NCBI GenBank assembly: GCA_937902455.1
Contig: CALELI010000035.1
Location: 1-22,538, forward strand
Source of the DNA: an uncultured Prevotellaceae bacterium
Lineage (GTDB): Bacteria > Bacteroidota > Bacteroidia > Bacteroidales > Bacteroidaceae
Length of the DNA: 22,538 bases
Direction of reading: 5' to 3'
Positions 1-6,684 of the stretch are shown one piece after another. The notes under the pieces are model-generated. The model worked only from the letters and a program-made list of their open reading frames with translations. It had not been told where the DNA came from and searched no databases. The position numbers and the translations under genes are program-made. The number at the start of each line of letters is the position of its first letter. Position 1 is the stretch's first letter.

Positions 1-8
1 CATTCTGT

Positions 9-38
9 ACGATAACGATAACGATGACGATAACTATG
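9..38. repeat. Short tandem hexamer array (ACGATA-type)
   Basis: Four units in a row read ACGATA, ACGATA, ACGATG, ACGATA, followed by a more diverged ACTATG. This is a simple-sequence array of 6 bp units; no function can be assigned. Confidence 0.6.
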
Positions 39-101
39 AATAGAACGGATGAAAATGGCAATTATCCCAATTGCAACTGTATTTGCTATTGATACATTGA
101 A

Positions 102-135
102 CTTGCCCTGATGACTCTATCTCATGTGTAAGAAA
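102..135 (+). repeat. 34-bp direct repeat, left copy
   Basis: This 34-bp sequence (starting CTTGCCCTGATGACTC) recurs at 1752-1785 in the same orientation with one mismatch (T129 against C1779). The two copies bracket the Fic gene and its control region. Each copy can fold back on itself: CTTGC pairs with GCAAG at the ends (GTAAG here, which still pairs by G-U wobble in RNA) and ATGA pairs with TCAT inside. That suggests a dispersed palindromic repeat family rather than a chance match. Confidence 0.7.
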
Positions 136-138
136 TAG

Positions 139-324
139 TTAAGGTAGATTCTATAAATTCCCATTGTCATATTTGGGTTCTTGGTTAGTAGATAGATTTT
201 GCGCCATAAGAGGCGAATAGGGATTCCTATAGTTTATGCTGAACGTATCAAACTGATTATAGGGTAGAATATGGCTGCTGGCATAGTGCTTAAAGATGAT
301 GGGAATTTATAGAACCCACCTTAA
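139..324. repeat. 186-bp element bounded by 26-bp imperfect inverted repeats
   Basis: 139-164 and the reverse complement of 299-324 match at 24 of 26 positions (core TCTATAAATTCCCAT is identical). With one extra base the match extends outward by a few more positions. The spacer is 134 bp with no open frame of note. Terminal inverted repeats around a short non-coding core resemble a miniature inverted-repeat element, but no clean target-site duplication is seen. The right end lies one base from the Fic stop codon, so it could also help end or stabilise that transcript. Confidence 0.45.
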
Positions 325-325
325 A

Positions 326-1393
326 CTATATTGACGGAGTGATAATTACGCGCCATCCATCATCTTTTATGTTTCTTTCCACGTAATTCTTTCCGATGAG
401 TTGGTTTAGCAATTTTTGTGCAGCAGAAGCATTTATTCCCGTCTCATTCTGTATGTCGGTCAACGTAACAGAGGGCCTTGACTGCATCATACGCAGAATC
501 TTTGCATAGTTAGGCGAACGAAATTTAATCTGCTCACCATCATACCACCAGTAATCCTCGTTTCGTTCTGTCACAAAAAGATAGTCATTGTAAACCTCCG
601 TTGCAACCAAGCGAGTAAAATATGTAAGAAAAGGTCCTATGTCGGTGATGCTGGCACGTGCTCCATCGCTGGGTGCAAATCCAATTTTCTGATCTGTTGC
701 ATGTAGTGCTTCGAGGTACTCCGTTTTCTCTCTGCTGCGCACCACTATCATTGGGTATCCTTGACGAGCCAGGATAAAGTTTACCATTAGTCGCGCTATT
801 CGTCCATTACCATCCTCAAATGGGTGTATTCTGATGTAACGGTAATGAAACAATGCTGCCAATTCCACAGGCGATAGGGCTCCGCGCCTTTCCTCCTTAT
901 TATACCAGTTTACGAGGTCTGTCATTAAGGCTGGTGTCTCTTCTGGCGAAGCATACTCAAACCTATCGCCATAGCGTGTGATGACGGAGTTAGGACGAGT
1001 CTTATACTGTCCGGCATGGATAACATAACTTGTCTGTATCCCATCTGGCAGATTACGATAGATGGTGTAGTCTTCACGAAGCAAGGTTCTGTGCAATGTA
1101 CGTATGAAGCTTTGCGTCAAAGGCATATCCCTTACGCCAGCTTCTTCAATCATCATTTTCAGTCCAACATTACTTGCTGTCATTTCTTGAACATCGCGTA
1201 CGTATGCTTCACCGATGATTTTTCCAAACAGAAGGAGTATTTCTGTCTGCCCGTATGTCAAGGTGTTGCCTTCTATATGATTACTATTGTAATTGTAGTC
1301 AATGGTAAAGCGACGGCTGAGTCTGTCACGATCACGAGAAGACAAGGGCTGAATGCTATTCCATGCTTCTAATGCTTTTTTCAAAGTAGTCAT
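326..1393 (-). CDS. Fic family protein (class II, self-inhibited AMPylase-like)
   Basis: Fic proteins usually transfer AMP from ATP to hydroxyl groups of target proteins. The catalytic motif HPFEDGNGRIAR (His about residue 190) matches the consensus HPFx[D/E]GNGRxxR in full. Ahead of it, SNHIEGN (about residues 37-43) fits the inhibitory [S/T]xxxE[G/N] helix of class II enzymes, whose Glu blocks ATP binding. The last ~60 residues look like a winged helix (LTDIQNETGINASAAQKLLN), so the protein may bind DNA and control its own gene. I chose ATG at 1393 (355 residues, MTTLKKALEAW) because family similarity begins there; a GTG at 1441 would add 16 residues. The target is unknown. The gene stands alone on the minus strand between repeats, with operator-like palindromes upstream and no antitoxin-like partner. 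Confidence 0.9.
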   Translation of the reverse strand: MTTLKKALEAWNSIQPLSSRDRDRLSRRFTIDYNYNSNHIEGNTLTYGQTEILLLFGKIIGEAYVRDVQEMTASNVGLKMMIEEAGVRDMPLTQSFIRTLHRTLLREDYTIYRNLPDGIQTSYVIHAGQYKTRPNSVITRYGDRFEYASPEETPALMTDLVNWYNKEERRGALSPVELAALFHYRYIRIHPFEDGNGRIARLMVNFILARQGYPMIVVRSREKTEYLEALHATDQKIGFAPSDGARASITDIGPFLTYFTRLVATEVYNDYLFVTERNEDYWWYDGEQIKFRSPNYAKILRMMQSRPSVTLTDIQNETGINASAAQKLLNQLIGKNYVERNIKDDGWRVIITPSI

Positions 1394-1414
1394 AAATGTT
1401 AAAATCTGCTTTTG

Positions 1415-1450
1415 TAAGTAGGTGTATAAATCATTTTGCACACCTACTTA
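1415..1450 (-). promoter_or_regulatory. 11-bp perfect inverted repeat in the Fic leader
   Basis: TAAGTAGGTGT (1415-1425) is the exact reverse complement of ACACCTACTTA (1440-1450), with a 14-bp loop. If translation starts at the ATG at 1393, this lies in the untranslated leader and can fold into an RNA hairpin or act as an operator. If the GTG at 1441 is used, it overlaps the first codons. Confidence 0.5.
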
Positions 1451-1470
1451 TTTATCTGATTATTTTTCTA

Positions 1471-1495
1471 AAAAGTGGTAGCACTACTACCTTTT
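1471..1495. promoter_or_regulatory. Operator-like palindrome, promoter-proximal copy
   Basis: The sequence AAAAGTGGTAG-CA-CTACTACCTTTT is a slightly imperfect palindrome closely related to the perfect one at 1618-1643. It sits immediately downstream of the putative -7 box (1501-1508) on the Fic strand, so it would cover the expected transcription start, a normal position for a repressor site. Confidence 0.55.
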
Positions 1496-1500
1496 GGATG

Positions 1501-1508
1501 CAAAATTA
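1501..1508 (-). promoter_or_regulatory. Putative -7 box of the Fic promoter
   Basis: On the minus strand this reads TAATTTTG, matching the Bacteroidota -7 consensus TAnnTTTG. No clear TTTG or TTG -33 element is seen 19-21 bp upstream, so it is weaker than the other promoters in this window and may need an activator. Confidence 0.35.
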
Positions 1509-1617
1509 ATCAATTATTACGAATTAAGTATTAAATCCATATGAAAAGTTGATAATTTCGCTTTGTTTTTTAATTATTTTAACGTTTATACGGCTATTTC
1601 ATGTGATTATTTGCCTT

Positions 1618-1643
1618 AAAAGGTGGTAGTGCTACCACCTTTT
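1618..1643. promoter_or_regulatory. Operator-like perfect palindrome, distal copy
   Basis: AAAAGGTGGTAG (1618-1629) and CTACCACCTTTT (1632-1643) are perfect reverse complements of 12 bp around a 2-bp centre. A near copy lies at 1471-1495, with starts 147 bp apart. Two matching palindromes around a promoter suggest paired operators for a dimeric regulator, possibly with DNA looping. The flanking A and T runs also allow reading it as a terminator hairpin, but the sequence match to the other copy favours a protein-binding site. Confidence 0.55.
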
Positions 1644-1751
1644 AGCGTATTTTAGCTCCAGAAACTTGTGTGTCCACAATCCAGCTTATCCATCGCTCCA
1701 AAGTCGTACCAAGGTCGCTCTCGCTCCGCTATTCCTCCGTCCCAGAACGGG

Positions 1752-1785
1752 CTTGCCCTGATGACTCTATCTCATGTGCAAGAAA
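1752..1785 (+). repeat. 34-bp direct repeat, right copy
   Basis: This is the second copy of the repeat at 102-135, identical at 33 of 34 positions and in the same orientation. Here the terminal arms CTTGC and GCAAG pair perfectly. The two copies enclose the Fic gene, its operators and the 139-324 element. Confidence 0.7.
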
Positions 1786-1884
1786 CGGATAAGAGAACGT
1801 GCCGAAGGCATAAAACATAGTCATTTGCCTTGACATAGCCAAACGTCCCAACTTACCACTTCACAACTCTCAACTTCAAAACTG

Positions 1885-1912
1885 ACTCTAAACTCTACAC
1901 TCTAAACTCTAA
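1885..1912. repeat. Heptamer tandem array (ACTCTAA x4)
   Basis: Four 7-bp units read ACTCTAA, ACTCTAC, ACTCTAA, ACTCTAA, followed by the decayed ACTTTCC. The array lies about 50 bp beyond the priA stop codon. A second heptamer array with an unrelated unit lies at 5781-5808, again between genes. Confidence 0.6.
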
Positions 1913-1960
1913 ACTTTCCAAATAATATCTTCCCACTTTAGGTGTCGCAAAAGCCGTCCC

Positions 1961-3958
1961 TTACATTGGGTCTACATCATAATATACTGTGAGCCCATTG
2001 GCAAAAGACTGCTCCATCAGGCCGTTTTTCACATTGTTAAGAGCCTGTCTCACCTTCGTAGGAGAGTCATTATTTTTCAGTTTCACTATGATTTTCCGTA
2101 GCGAGAGCGAGTTGACCCTTGCTATTGGTGGGCGGTCAGGCCCGAGGACCTTGTCGCCGAAGATGCGTCGCAGGTTCTCAGCCATGAACTGGGCGCACTG
2201 CTCCACCCTGGCCGGATCGCGGTGTTTCAGGTAGACGTATATGAGTCGGCAGAAAGGCGGATAGGCAAACAGTTTTCTCTCCGCAATCTGCAACGAGTAC
2301 ATTGATTCGTAGTCGTTGTTCACCACACACGAGAGTATCGGCGAATCGGCACTTCTCGACTGGAGGATGACCTTGCCCGTATGGTATTTTCTCCCCGCCC
2401 TTCCTGCCACCTGAGTCATGATGTGGAACGACCGTTCGTAGCTCCTGAAATCGGGCAGGTTGAGCATTGAGTCAGAGTCAAGTATGCCGACAACGCTTAC
2501 ATTGTCAAAATCAAGACCTTTGCTCACCATCTGAGTCCCTACGAGGATGTCATATTCGTGGTTTGAGAAACCATTGATTATCTCCTCGTACGCAGTTCTC
2601 GAATGAGCGGTATCGATGTCCATTCTTGCCACCCTCGCATCAGGGAAGAGACGGAGGATTTCGGCCTCTATCTTCTCGGTGCCAAGCCCCACGTATGCGA
2701 AGTCCTTTTCGCCACACTGAGGACAGCATTCAGGCACTCTGTACTGCTTCCCGCAGTAGTGACACTGGAGCTGCCGGGACCTATGATAAGTAAGGCTCAC
2801 GTCGCAGTGCTCGCAGTGAGGAACCCATCCGCAGTTCCGGCACTGCATGAAGGCAGAAAACCCCCTCCTGTTCTGGAAGAGAATCACCTGTTCCCGGTTG
2901 TCGAGAGCCTCCCTGATACTCTCTGTGAGCACACCCGAGAAAGCACCCTTCATCCGTTTCTGCTTGTAGAGCCTGCGGATGTCAACAATCTCTATATCTG
3001 GAAGTTGCAAGTCATGGTATCTATGAGTGAGAGCCACATATCCGTATTTCCCCTCCTGAGCCAGACGGTAGCTCTCTATGCTCGGAGTGGCAGTACCGAG
3101 AAGGGTCTTTGCACCCGACATTTTCGCCAGCATTATGGCACTGTTTCTCGCATGATACCTCGGAGCCGGTTCCTGCTGCTTGTAGGAAGTCTCGTGCTCC
3201 TCGTCCACGATTACGAGTCCCAGATTCCTGAACGGCAGGAACACCGACGACCTCACGCCGAGAATCAGCCTGTAAGGGTTGTCCGACAACTGCCGTGCGT
3301 ACACCTCCGCACGCTCCTTGTCGGTGAATCTCGAATGGAACACGCCCATCTGGTCGCCGAACACCTCCTTCAGCCTGGTGGTTATCTGGGTGGTCAGCGC
3401 AATCTCAGGCAGCAGATAGAGCACCTGCTTGCCCGCGCGTGCGTATTTATTAATAAGGTGTATGTATATCTCCGTCTTCCCGCTCGAGGTCACTCCGTGA
3501 AACAGAGTCACGTCCTTCGTCTCGAACGACTCCTCGATCTCCCTCATCGCAGTCTTCTGGAACCTGTTGAGCTCCTTTCCCCTGTTCTCCTCCTCGAATT
3601 CCAGGCCTGCGGCGCTCTTCGTCTCCCTGATTCCGTAGTCCCTTATCTTCTTCGCAAGGGCAGCCTTGAACACCTCGCCCACCGAACACATGTAGTACTG
3701 GGCAATCCACTTCCAGAAGTCGAACTGCCCCTTCGTCACCACAGGCTCGTCATCCAGCAGCGCCTGTATCTCCTTTATCTGGAAATCCCCCGGAGGAGTC
3801 GAGTCGTGCACCTTCTCCACCAGTGCAGTGTACGTCTTCTTCGCACCGAAGGGGACCGTCACCCTGCACCCCACCTTCACCCTTCCCGCCAGATTCTCGG
3901 GAATGGCGTACGTGAAACTCTCCGTCAGAGGAAGAGGAAGAATTACGTCAGAATAGAT
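1961..3958 (-). CDS. priA: Primosomal protein N' (PriA helicase), short form with unclear start
   Basis: PriA is the 3'-to-5' helicase that reloads the replisome at stalled forks. Seen here: an N-terminal DNA-binding strand DVILPLPLTESFTYAIP; Walker A GVTSSGKTEIY (Lys about 161); Walker B DEEH (about 252); eight zinc-binding cysteines in CxxC pairs (CRNCGWVPHCEHC, then CHYC and CPQC); and helicase motifs GTQMVSKGLDF and QVAGRAGR. The frame has no ATG, GTG or TTG before DVILPLPL and an in-frame TAG at 3962-3964, so I place the start at ATC 3956-3958 only by fit to the family; the first standard start (GTG at 3880) would delete the conserved N-terminus. The gene overlaps the upstream barrel gene by 11 bp, suggesting translational coupling. 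At about 665 residues it is short: the region between the N-terminal domain and Walker A is roughly 70 residues less than in the E. coli protein, so the winged helix appears absent. Confidence 0.9.
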   Translation of the reverse strand: MYSDVILPLPLTESFTYAIPENLAGRVKVGCRVTVPFGAKKTYTALVEKVHDSTPPGDFQIKEIQALLDDEPVVTKGQFDFWKWIAQYYMCSVGEVFKAALAKKIRDYGIRETKSAAGLEFEEENRGKELNRFQKTAMREIEESFETKDVTLFHGVTSSGKTEIYIHLINKYARAGKQVLYLLPEIALTTQITTRLKEVFGDQMGVFHSRFTDKERAEVYARQLSDNPYRLILGVRSSVFLPFRNLGLVIVDEEHETSYKQQEPAPRYHARNSAIMLAKMSGAKTLLGTATPSIESYRLAQEGKYGYVALTHRYHDLQLPDIEIVDIRRLYKQKRMKGAFSGVLTESIREALDNREQVILFQNRRGFSAFMQCRNCGWVPHCEHCDVSLTYHRSRQLQCHYCGKQYRVPECCPQCGEKDFAYVGLGTEKIEAEILRLFPDARVARMDIDTAHSRTAYEEIINGFSNHEYDILVGTQMVSKGLDFDNVSVVGILDSDSMLNLPDFRSYERSFHIMTQVAGRAGRKYHTGKVILQSRSADSPILSCVVNNDYESMYSLQIAERKLFAYPPFCRLIYVYLKHRDPARVEQCAQFMAENLRRIFGDKVLGPDRPPIARVNSLSLRKIIVKLKNNDSPTKVRQALNNVKNGLMEQSFANGLTVYYDVDPM

Positions 3959-4550
3959 AAGCTACCGAAATTTGATGAGTAGAGTATTTGAAATCGCTTT
4001 CCACTTTTCCCAGAAGATCCGCCGCCGACTTCATTTCTCCAGTATTGCCCAGGCTGATGTTATAGTTGTAACCGACCTGTAGTTTTCCGAGCAATTTCAC
4101 TCCGCCACCGATATTCAGGCTTAATATAGAGTTGTTCAGTTCGAAGGACTCAGAGTCGAGATCCTTGAAGATGTTCTTGCCACCCACGTTGAAGGCAAAC
4201 TGAGGACCGGCAGCCAGATATACGCCTGCCAACTTGGTCCCTATGGAATATTTCAGGTTGATTGGGATGTTGATATATTTGGTTTTCTCCTTTTCGCCGT
4301 CCAGCTCCATCTCCTTCTGGTCGTAGAGCAGGGCGGCATCCACACCAAGACCGACGATAGGGAGGGTGAACTCTGCCATCGGTCCTATGAAGAACCCTGC
4401 CCGGTTATCACTGTCGGCAATCGACTTGTCGAACTTGACCTTTGCTATGTTAAGACCTCCCTTAACACCGAATTTCAGTTGTGCACTGGCTGGCACGGCA
4501 GCCATAAGTCCTGCAAGCAGGATAGTAAAGCATAAAAGTCCTTTTTTCAT
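3948..4550 (-). CDS. Outer-membrane beta-barrel protein (PorT-like family)
   Basis: The 200-residue product starts with a signal peptide (residues 1-23, cleavage after ASA before QLKFG). The rest alternates hydrophobic and polar residues in short strands, with glycine and aromatic residues at strand ends (FGVKGGLNIAKVKF, LKYSIGTKLAGVYLAAGPQFAFNVGG), and ends in an aromatic residue (SVAYLF). This fits the small outer-membrane barrels of Bacteroidota (PorT/OMP_b-brl type); the function is unknown. I chose ATG at 4550 because it gives a clean signal peptide and lies downstream of a good promoter; a longer reading to 4652 would run through the promoter. Its stop codon overlaps the start of priA, so the two are probably co-transcribed. 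Confidence 0.8.
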   Translation of the reverse strand: MKKGLLCFTILLAGLMAAVPASAQLKFGVKGGLNIAKVKFDKSIADSDNRAGFFIGPMAEFTLPIVGLGVDAALLYDQKEMELDGEKEKTKYINIPINLKYSIGTKLAGVYLAAGPQFAFNVGGKNIFKDLDSESFELNNSILSLNIGGGVKLLGKLQVGYNYNISLGNTGEMKSAADLLGKVESDFKYSTHQISVAYLF

Positions 4551-4588
4551 TGTCAAAGAGTTTATTCGTGAATATTGATTCTCCACTG

Positions 4589-4619
4589 CAAATATAGTGC
4601 AAAACCCGTGAAAAACAAA
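4589..4619 (-). promoter_or_regulatory. Promoter of the barrel gene-priA unit
   Basis: Read on the minus strand: -33 element TTTG (4619-4616), a 19-bp spacer, then -7 element TATATTTG (4596-4589), a full match to the Bacteroidota consensus. It leaves a leader of roughly 35 bases before the ATG at 4550. Confidence 0.75.
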
Positions 4620-4820
4620 AAAAAAACGAAGGAATTTCTCTTCCCCCGCCATCTTTTATCCGTCTTCGTGCCGAGAACAAATCCGTGCCACCCCTCGACG
4701 AACGCCTCCGCCACCGATGACACATCCACGTCTCACACATATCTTCTACGAAATCGGGAATCTATCGAAAATGACAAAATGAGCGATTTTAGGGGTGAAA
4801 ACGTAATAATCGGGATGGAA

Positions 4821-4853
4821 ATTGCACAGACTGACAAATTTATATTATCTTTG
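4821..4853 (+). promoter_or_regulatory. Promoter of the LysR-type regulator gene
   Basis: The -33 element is ATTG (4821-4824), the spacer is 21 bp and the -7 element is TATCTTTG (4846-4853). The ATG at 4873 follows after 19 bp, which rules out the longer reading frame from 4822 because that would begin inside the promoter. Confidence 0.7.
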
Positions 4854-4872
4854 CAACATAATATGGTGGTAT

Positions 4873-5766
4873 ATGGAACTTCGTCAGCTGAAATATTTCG
4901 TCAAGACTGCGCAGTTGCTGAATTTCAGTGAGGCTGCCAGGCAGTTGTTCATATCGCAGAGTACGCTGAGCCAGCAGATCCGTCAGCTGGAGGGCGAACT
5001 GGGGTGTGACTTGTTCAAGAGGGATTCTCACACCGTGGCTCTTACCGAGTCGGGGGTGAGGCTGCTGCCTCTGGCGCAGAAGTGCATGAGGGATGCTGAT
5101 GACTGTGTGATAGAGGTGGCAAACGTGAAGAACCTGATGACGGGTACGATGAACATCGGGATAACGTCGTCGTTCTACGAGATTTTCTGGCATACCATGA
5201 AGGAGTTTCTGTACACTTACAAGGGTGTGAAGCTGAATGTGGTGAACACGAACACGGAGAACCTGATAAAGTTGCTGAGGGAGCATAAGCTTGACTTTGC
5301 CCTTGCATACAAGAAGAGGGACGACGAAGAGGGATTCATATCGCATGAGCTGTTCAGGACGAGGCTGTGTGCCATAATGCCTAAGACTCACCCGCTGGCG
5401 GGAATGAAGAAGATACGTCTTGACGACCTGGTTCCCTATCCTATTGCCATGCCGGCCATAGGGGTGCAGGGCAGGCGTATCATCGACGAGGAGCTGAAGC
5501 GTCATCCCGAGACGAAGCTGAAGGTGAGAATCGAACTGAACGATGCGAACTATCTCTGCAACCTCGTGGAGCAGGGTTCGCACCTGGTGACTATGCTTGC
5601 CGGAGTAACGGCATCTGTGCACAAGAACCTGGTGTCCATTCCGATGGACATTGAGAATAACGAGATGGTGGGCTGTGTGCACGTGCTTCAGGATCACTAT
5701 ATCAAGCACTCGGTAGAGGAATTCGTCAGGATGCTGAGGGAATCACCGGTAGTGAGACTGATGTAA
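4873..5766 (+). CDS. LysR-type transcriptional regulator
   Basis: The N-terminal winged helix is typical of the family: MELRQLKYFVKTAQLLNFS, then EAARQLFISQSTLSQQIRQL (recognition helix) and ELGCDLFKRDSHTVALTESG. The remaining ~210 residues form a periplasmic-binding-protein-like effector domain (GTMNIGITSSFYEIFW; DFALAYKKRDDEEGFISHEL). The product has 297 residues, the usual length. Cysteines are scattered and do not suggest the redox pair of OxyR. The ligand is unknown. LysR regulators often control a divergent neighbour, here the barrel gene-priA unit, but the spacing (over 200 bp between promoters) is wide and this is inference only. Confidence 0.93.
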   Translation: MELRQLKYFVKTAQLLNFSEAARQLFISQSTLSQQIRQLEGELGCDLFKRDSHTVALTESGVRLLPLAQKCMRDADDCVIEVANVKNLMTGTMNIGITSSFYEIFWHTMKEFLYTYKGVKLNVVNTNTENLIKLLREHKLDFALAYKKRDDEEGFISHELFRTRLCAIMPKTHPLAGMKKIRLDDLVPYPIAMPAIGVQGRRIIDEELKRHPETKLKVRIELNDANYLCNLVEQGSHLVTMLAGVTASVHKNLVSIPMDIENNEMVGCVHVLQDHYIKHSVEEFVRMLRESPVVRLM

Positions 5767-5780
5767 GGCATTGAATCAGC

Positions 5781-5841
5781 CATTAGCCATTAGCCGTTAG
5801 CCATTGGCTTTTTCATTATTCATTTTTCATTTTTCATTATT
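5781..5841. repeat. Heptamer array (CATTAGC x4) and TTTTCAT-rich run between convergent genes
   Basis: Units CATTAGC, CATTAGC, CGTTAGC, CATTGGC occupy 5781-5808, followed by a T-rich run with repeated TTTTCAT that reaches into the last codons of lgt (stop at 5827-5829). A small hairpin AGCC-ATT-GGCT followed by TTTTT lies at the end of the array and may act as a weak terminator for the LysR gene. Confidence 0.5.
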
Positions 5842-6684
5842 CCTTACTGCCCTGACAAGGAAGTAGATGCCTGTGAGAATGAACGGAATGCTCAGGAGCT
5901 GTCCCATGTTGAGGAGCATGCCTTGCTCGAAGTCGACCTGCTCCATCTTGATGAACTCTATGAGGAACCGGAAGGAGAAGACTGTGAGGAGGAGGAATCC
6001 GAAGAACAGTCCTGTCCCGACCTTCGGCTTGTTACGCCTGTAGAGCATCACGATAAGGATGAGTACGACGAAATAGGCTATGGCCTCGTAGAGCTGTGCT
6101 GGATGACGAGGAGCGAGCTGACCGCCGACAAGTGCATCATTGGTATGGAAGATAAATGCCCATGGCACATCGGTCGGACTGCCGATAATCTCGGAGTTCA
6201 TGAGATTGCCGAGACGGATGCTTCCTGCTATGAACGGCACGGAGATGCAGACATTGTCCATCACGGTGAAGAACTTCACTCCGGTGTTCCTGACGTAGAG
6301 GATGATGGCGATGAGTACGCCGATGGCTCCGCCATGACTTGCAAGACCGGTGTAGCCAGAGTAGTGCCACTCCCATGAATCCCTTGCAAAATGAACCGGC
6401 ACGAACATCTCGATGAATCCCTTGGCGCTGCCGAGGAAATAGCCTGGCTCATAGAAGAGACAGTGTCCGAGTCTTGCTCCTGCCAGCACTCCAACGAAGC
6501 AATAGATGAAGAGCGGGTCGAACTTCTCGTCGGGTATGTTCTGCTGGCGGTAGAGCCGCTTGACGATGAAGTAGGCTCCTATGAGTCCTATAACCCATAA
6601 GAGAGAATACCAGCGTATGCTGACCGAGCCTATGTGGAATGCCTCGATATCGGGCATCCAGTCGATGAAAAGTGTGCTATACAT
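5827..6684 (-). CDS. lgt: Prolipoprotein diacylglyceryl transferase (Lgt)
   Basis: Lgt moves a diacylglyceryl group from phosphatidylglycerol to the lipobox cysteine of prelipoproteins in the inner membrane, the first step of lipoprotein maturation. The 285-residue product has about seven hydrophobic segments. Key motifs: GARLGHCLFYEP (residues 69-80), HGGAIG (117-122), the family signature GSIRLGNLMNSEIIG (154-168), and RHPAQLYE (193-200). Length is normal. The start ATG overlaps the ychF stop codon by 8 bp, so the two are coupled in one operon. The last codons lie in a repeated AATGAAAAATGA sequence. The lipoprotein encoded at 18676 is a likely substrate in this same window. Confidence 0.96.
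   Translation of the reverse strand: MYSTLFIDWMPDIEAFHIGSVSIRWYSLLWVIGLIGAYFIVKRLYRQQNIPDEKFDPLFIYCFVGVLAGARLGHCLFYEPGYFLGSAKGFIEMFVPVHFARDSWEWHYSGYTGLASHGGAIGVLIAIILYVRNTGVKFFTVMDNVCISVPFIAGSIRLGNLMNSEIIGSPTDVPWAFIFHTNDALVGGQLAPRHPAQLYEAIAYFVVLILIVMLYRRNKPKVGTGLFFGFLLLTVFSFRFLIEFIKMEQVDFEQGMLLNMGQLLSIPFILTGIYFLVRAVRNNEK

Larger units (their letters stand above)
1..325. other. Non-coding stretch at the window's left edge
   Basis: No convincing gene is seen here on either strand; open frames are short and lack recognisable protein motifs. The stretch holds a degenerate hexamer array (9-38), one copy of a 34-bp repeat (102-135) and a long inverted repeat (139-164 with 299-324) that ends just before the stop codon of the Fic gene. 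The end of a gene lying to the left cannot be excluded because the window starts here. Confidence 0.5.
1394..1960. other. Fic control region plus repeat-rich spacer to priA
   Basis: No supportable gene lies between the Fic start and the priA stop codon. 1415-1643 holds three inverted repeats and a -7 box for the Fic gene. 1644-1960 holds the second copy of the 34-bp repeat (1752-1785) and a heptamer array (1885-1912); the remainder shows no recognisable feature. Confidence 0.5.
4551..4872. other. Divergent intergenic region, barrel gene / LysR gene
   Basis: This stretch holds the promoter of the barrel-priA unit (4589-4619, minus strand) and that of the LysR gene (4821-4853, plus strand). 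Between them no gene is supportable. A weak inverted repeat (AAATCG at 4751-4756 with CGATTT at 4784-4789) lies upstream of the LysR promoter and might be a regulator site, but it is too short to be sure. Confidence 0.5.

Noticed and set aside
326..1393. Fic/antitoxin (toxin-antitoxin) pair
   Set aside because: The inhibitory motif is inside the Fic protein itself (class II) and no small partner gene is adjacent, so a two-gene toxin-antitoxin module is not supported.
102..1785. CRISPR array or integrative-element attachment sites made of the 34-bp repeats
   Set aside because: Only two copies occur, no spacers or cas genes are present and no integrase gene is seen.
1644..1960. tRNA or other structured RNA gene in the spacer
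   Set aside because: No cloverleaf, CCA end or conserved tRNA boxes could be found by eye.
2603..3982. 459-residue open frame opposite priA on the plus strand
   Set aside because: It lies antisense to a clearly recognised helicase, is rich in Leu, Arg and His from reversed codons and has no family motif.
4822..4872. 17-residue N-terminal extension of the LysR protein
   Set aside because: It would start inside the promoter; the family N-terminus begins at MELRQLKYF.
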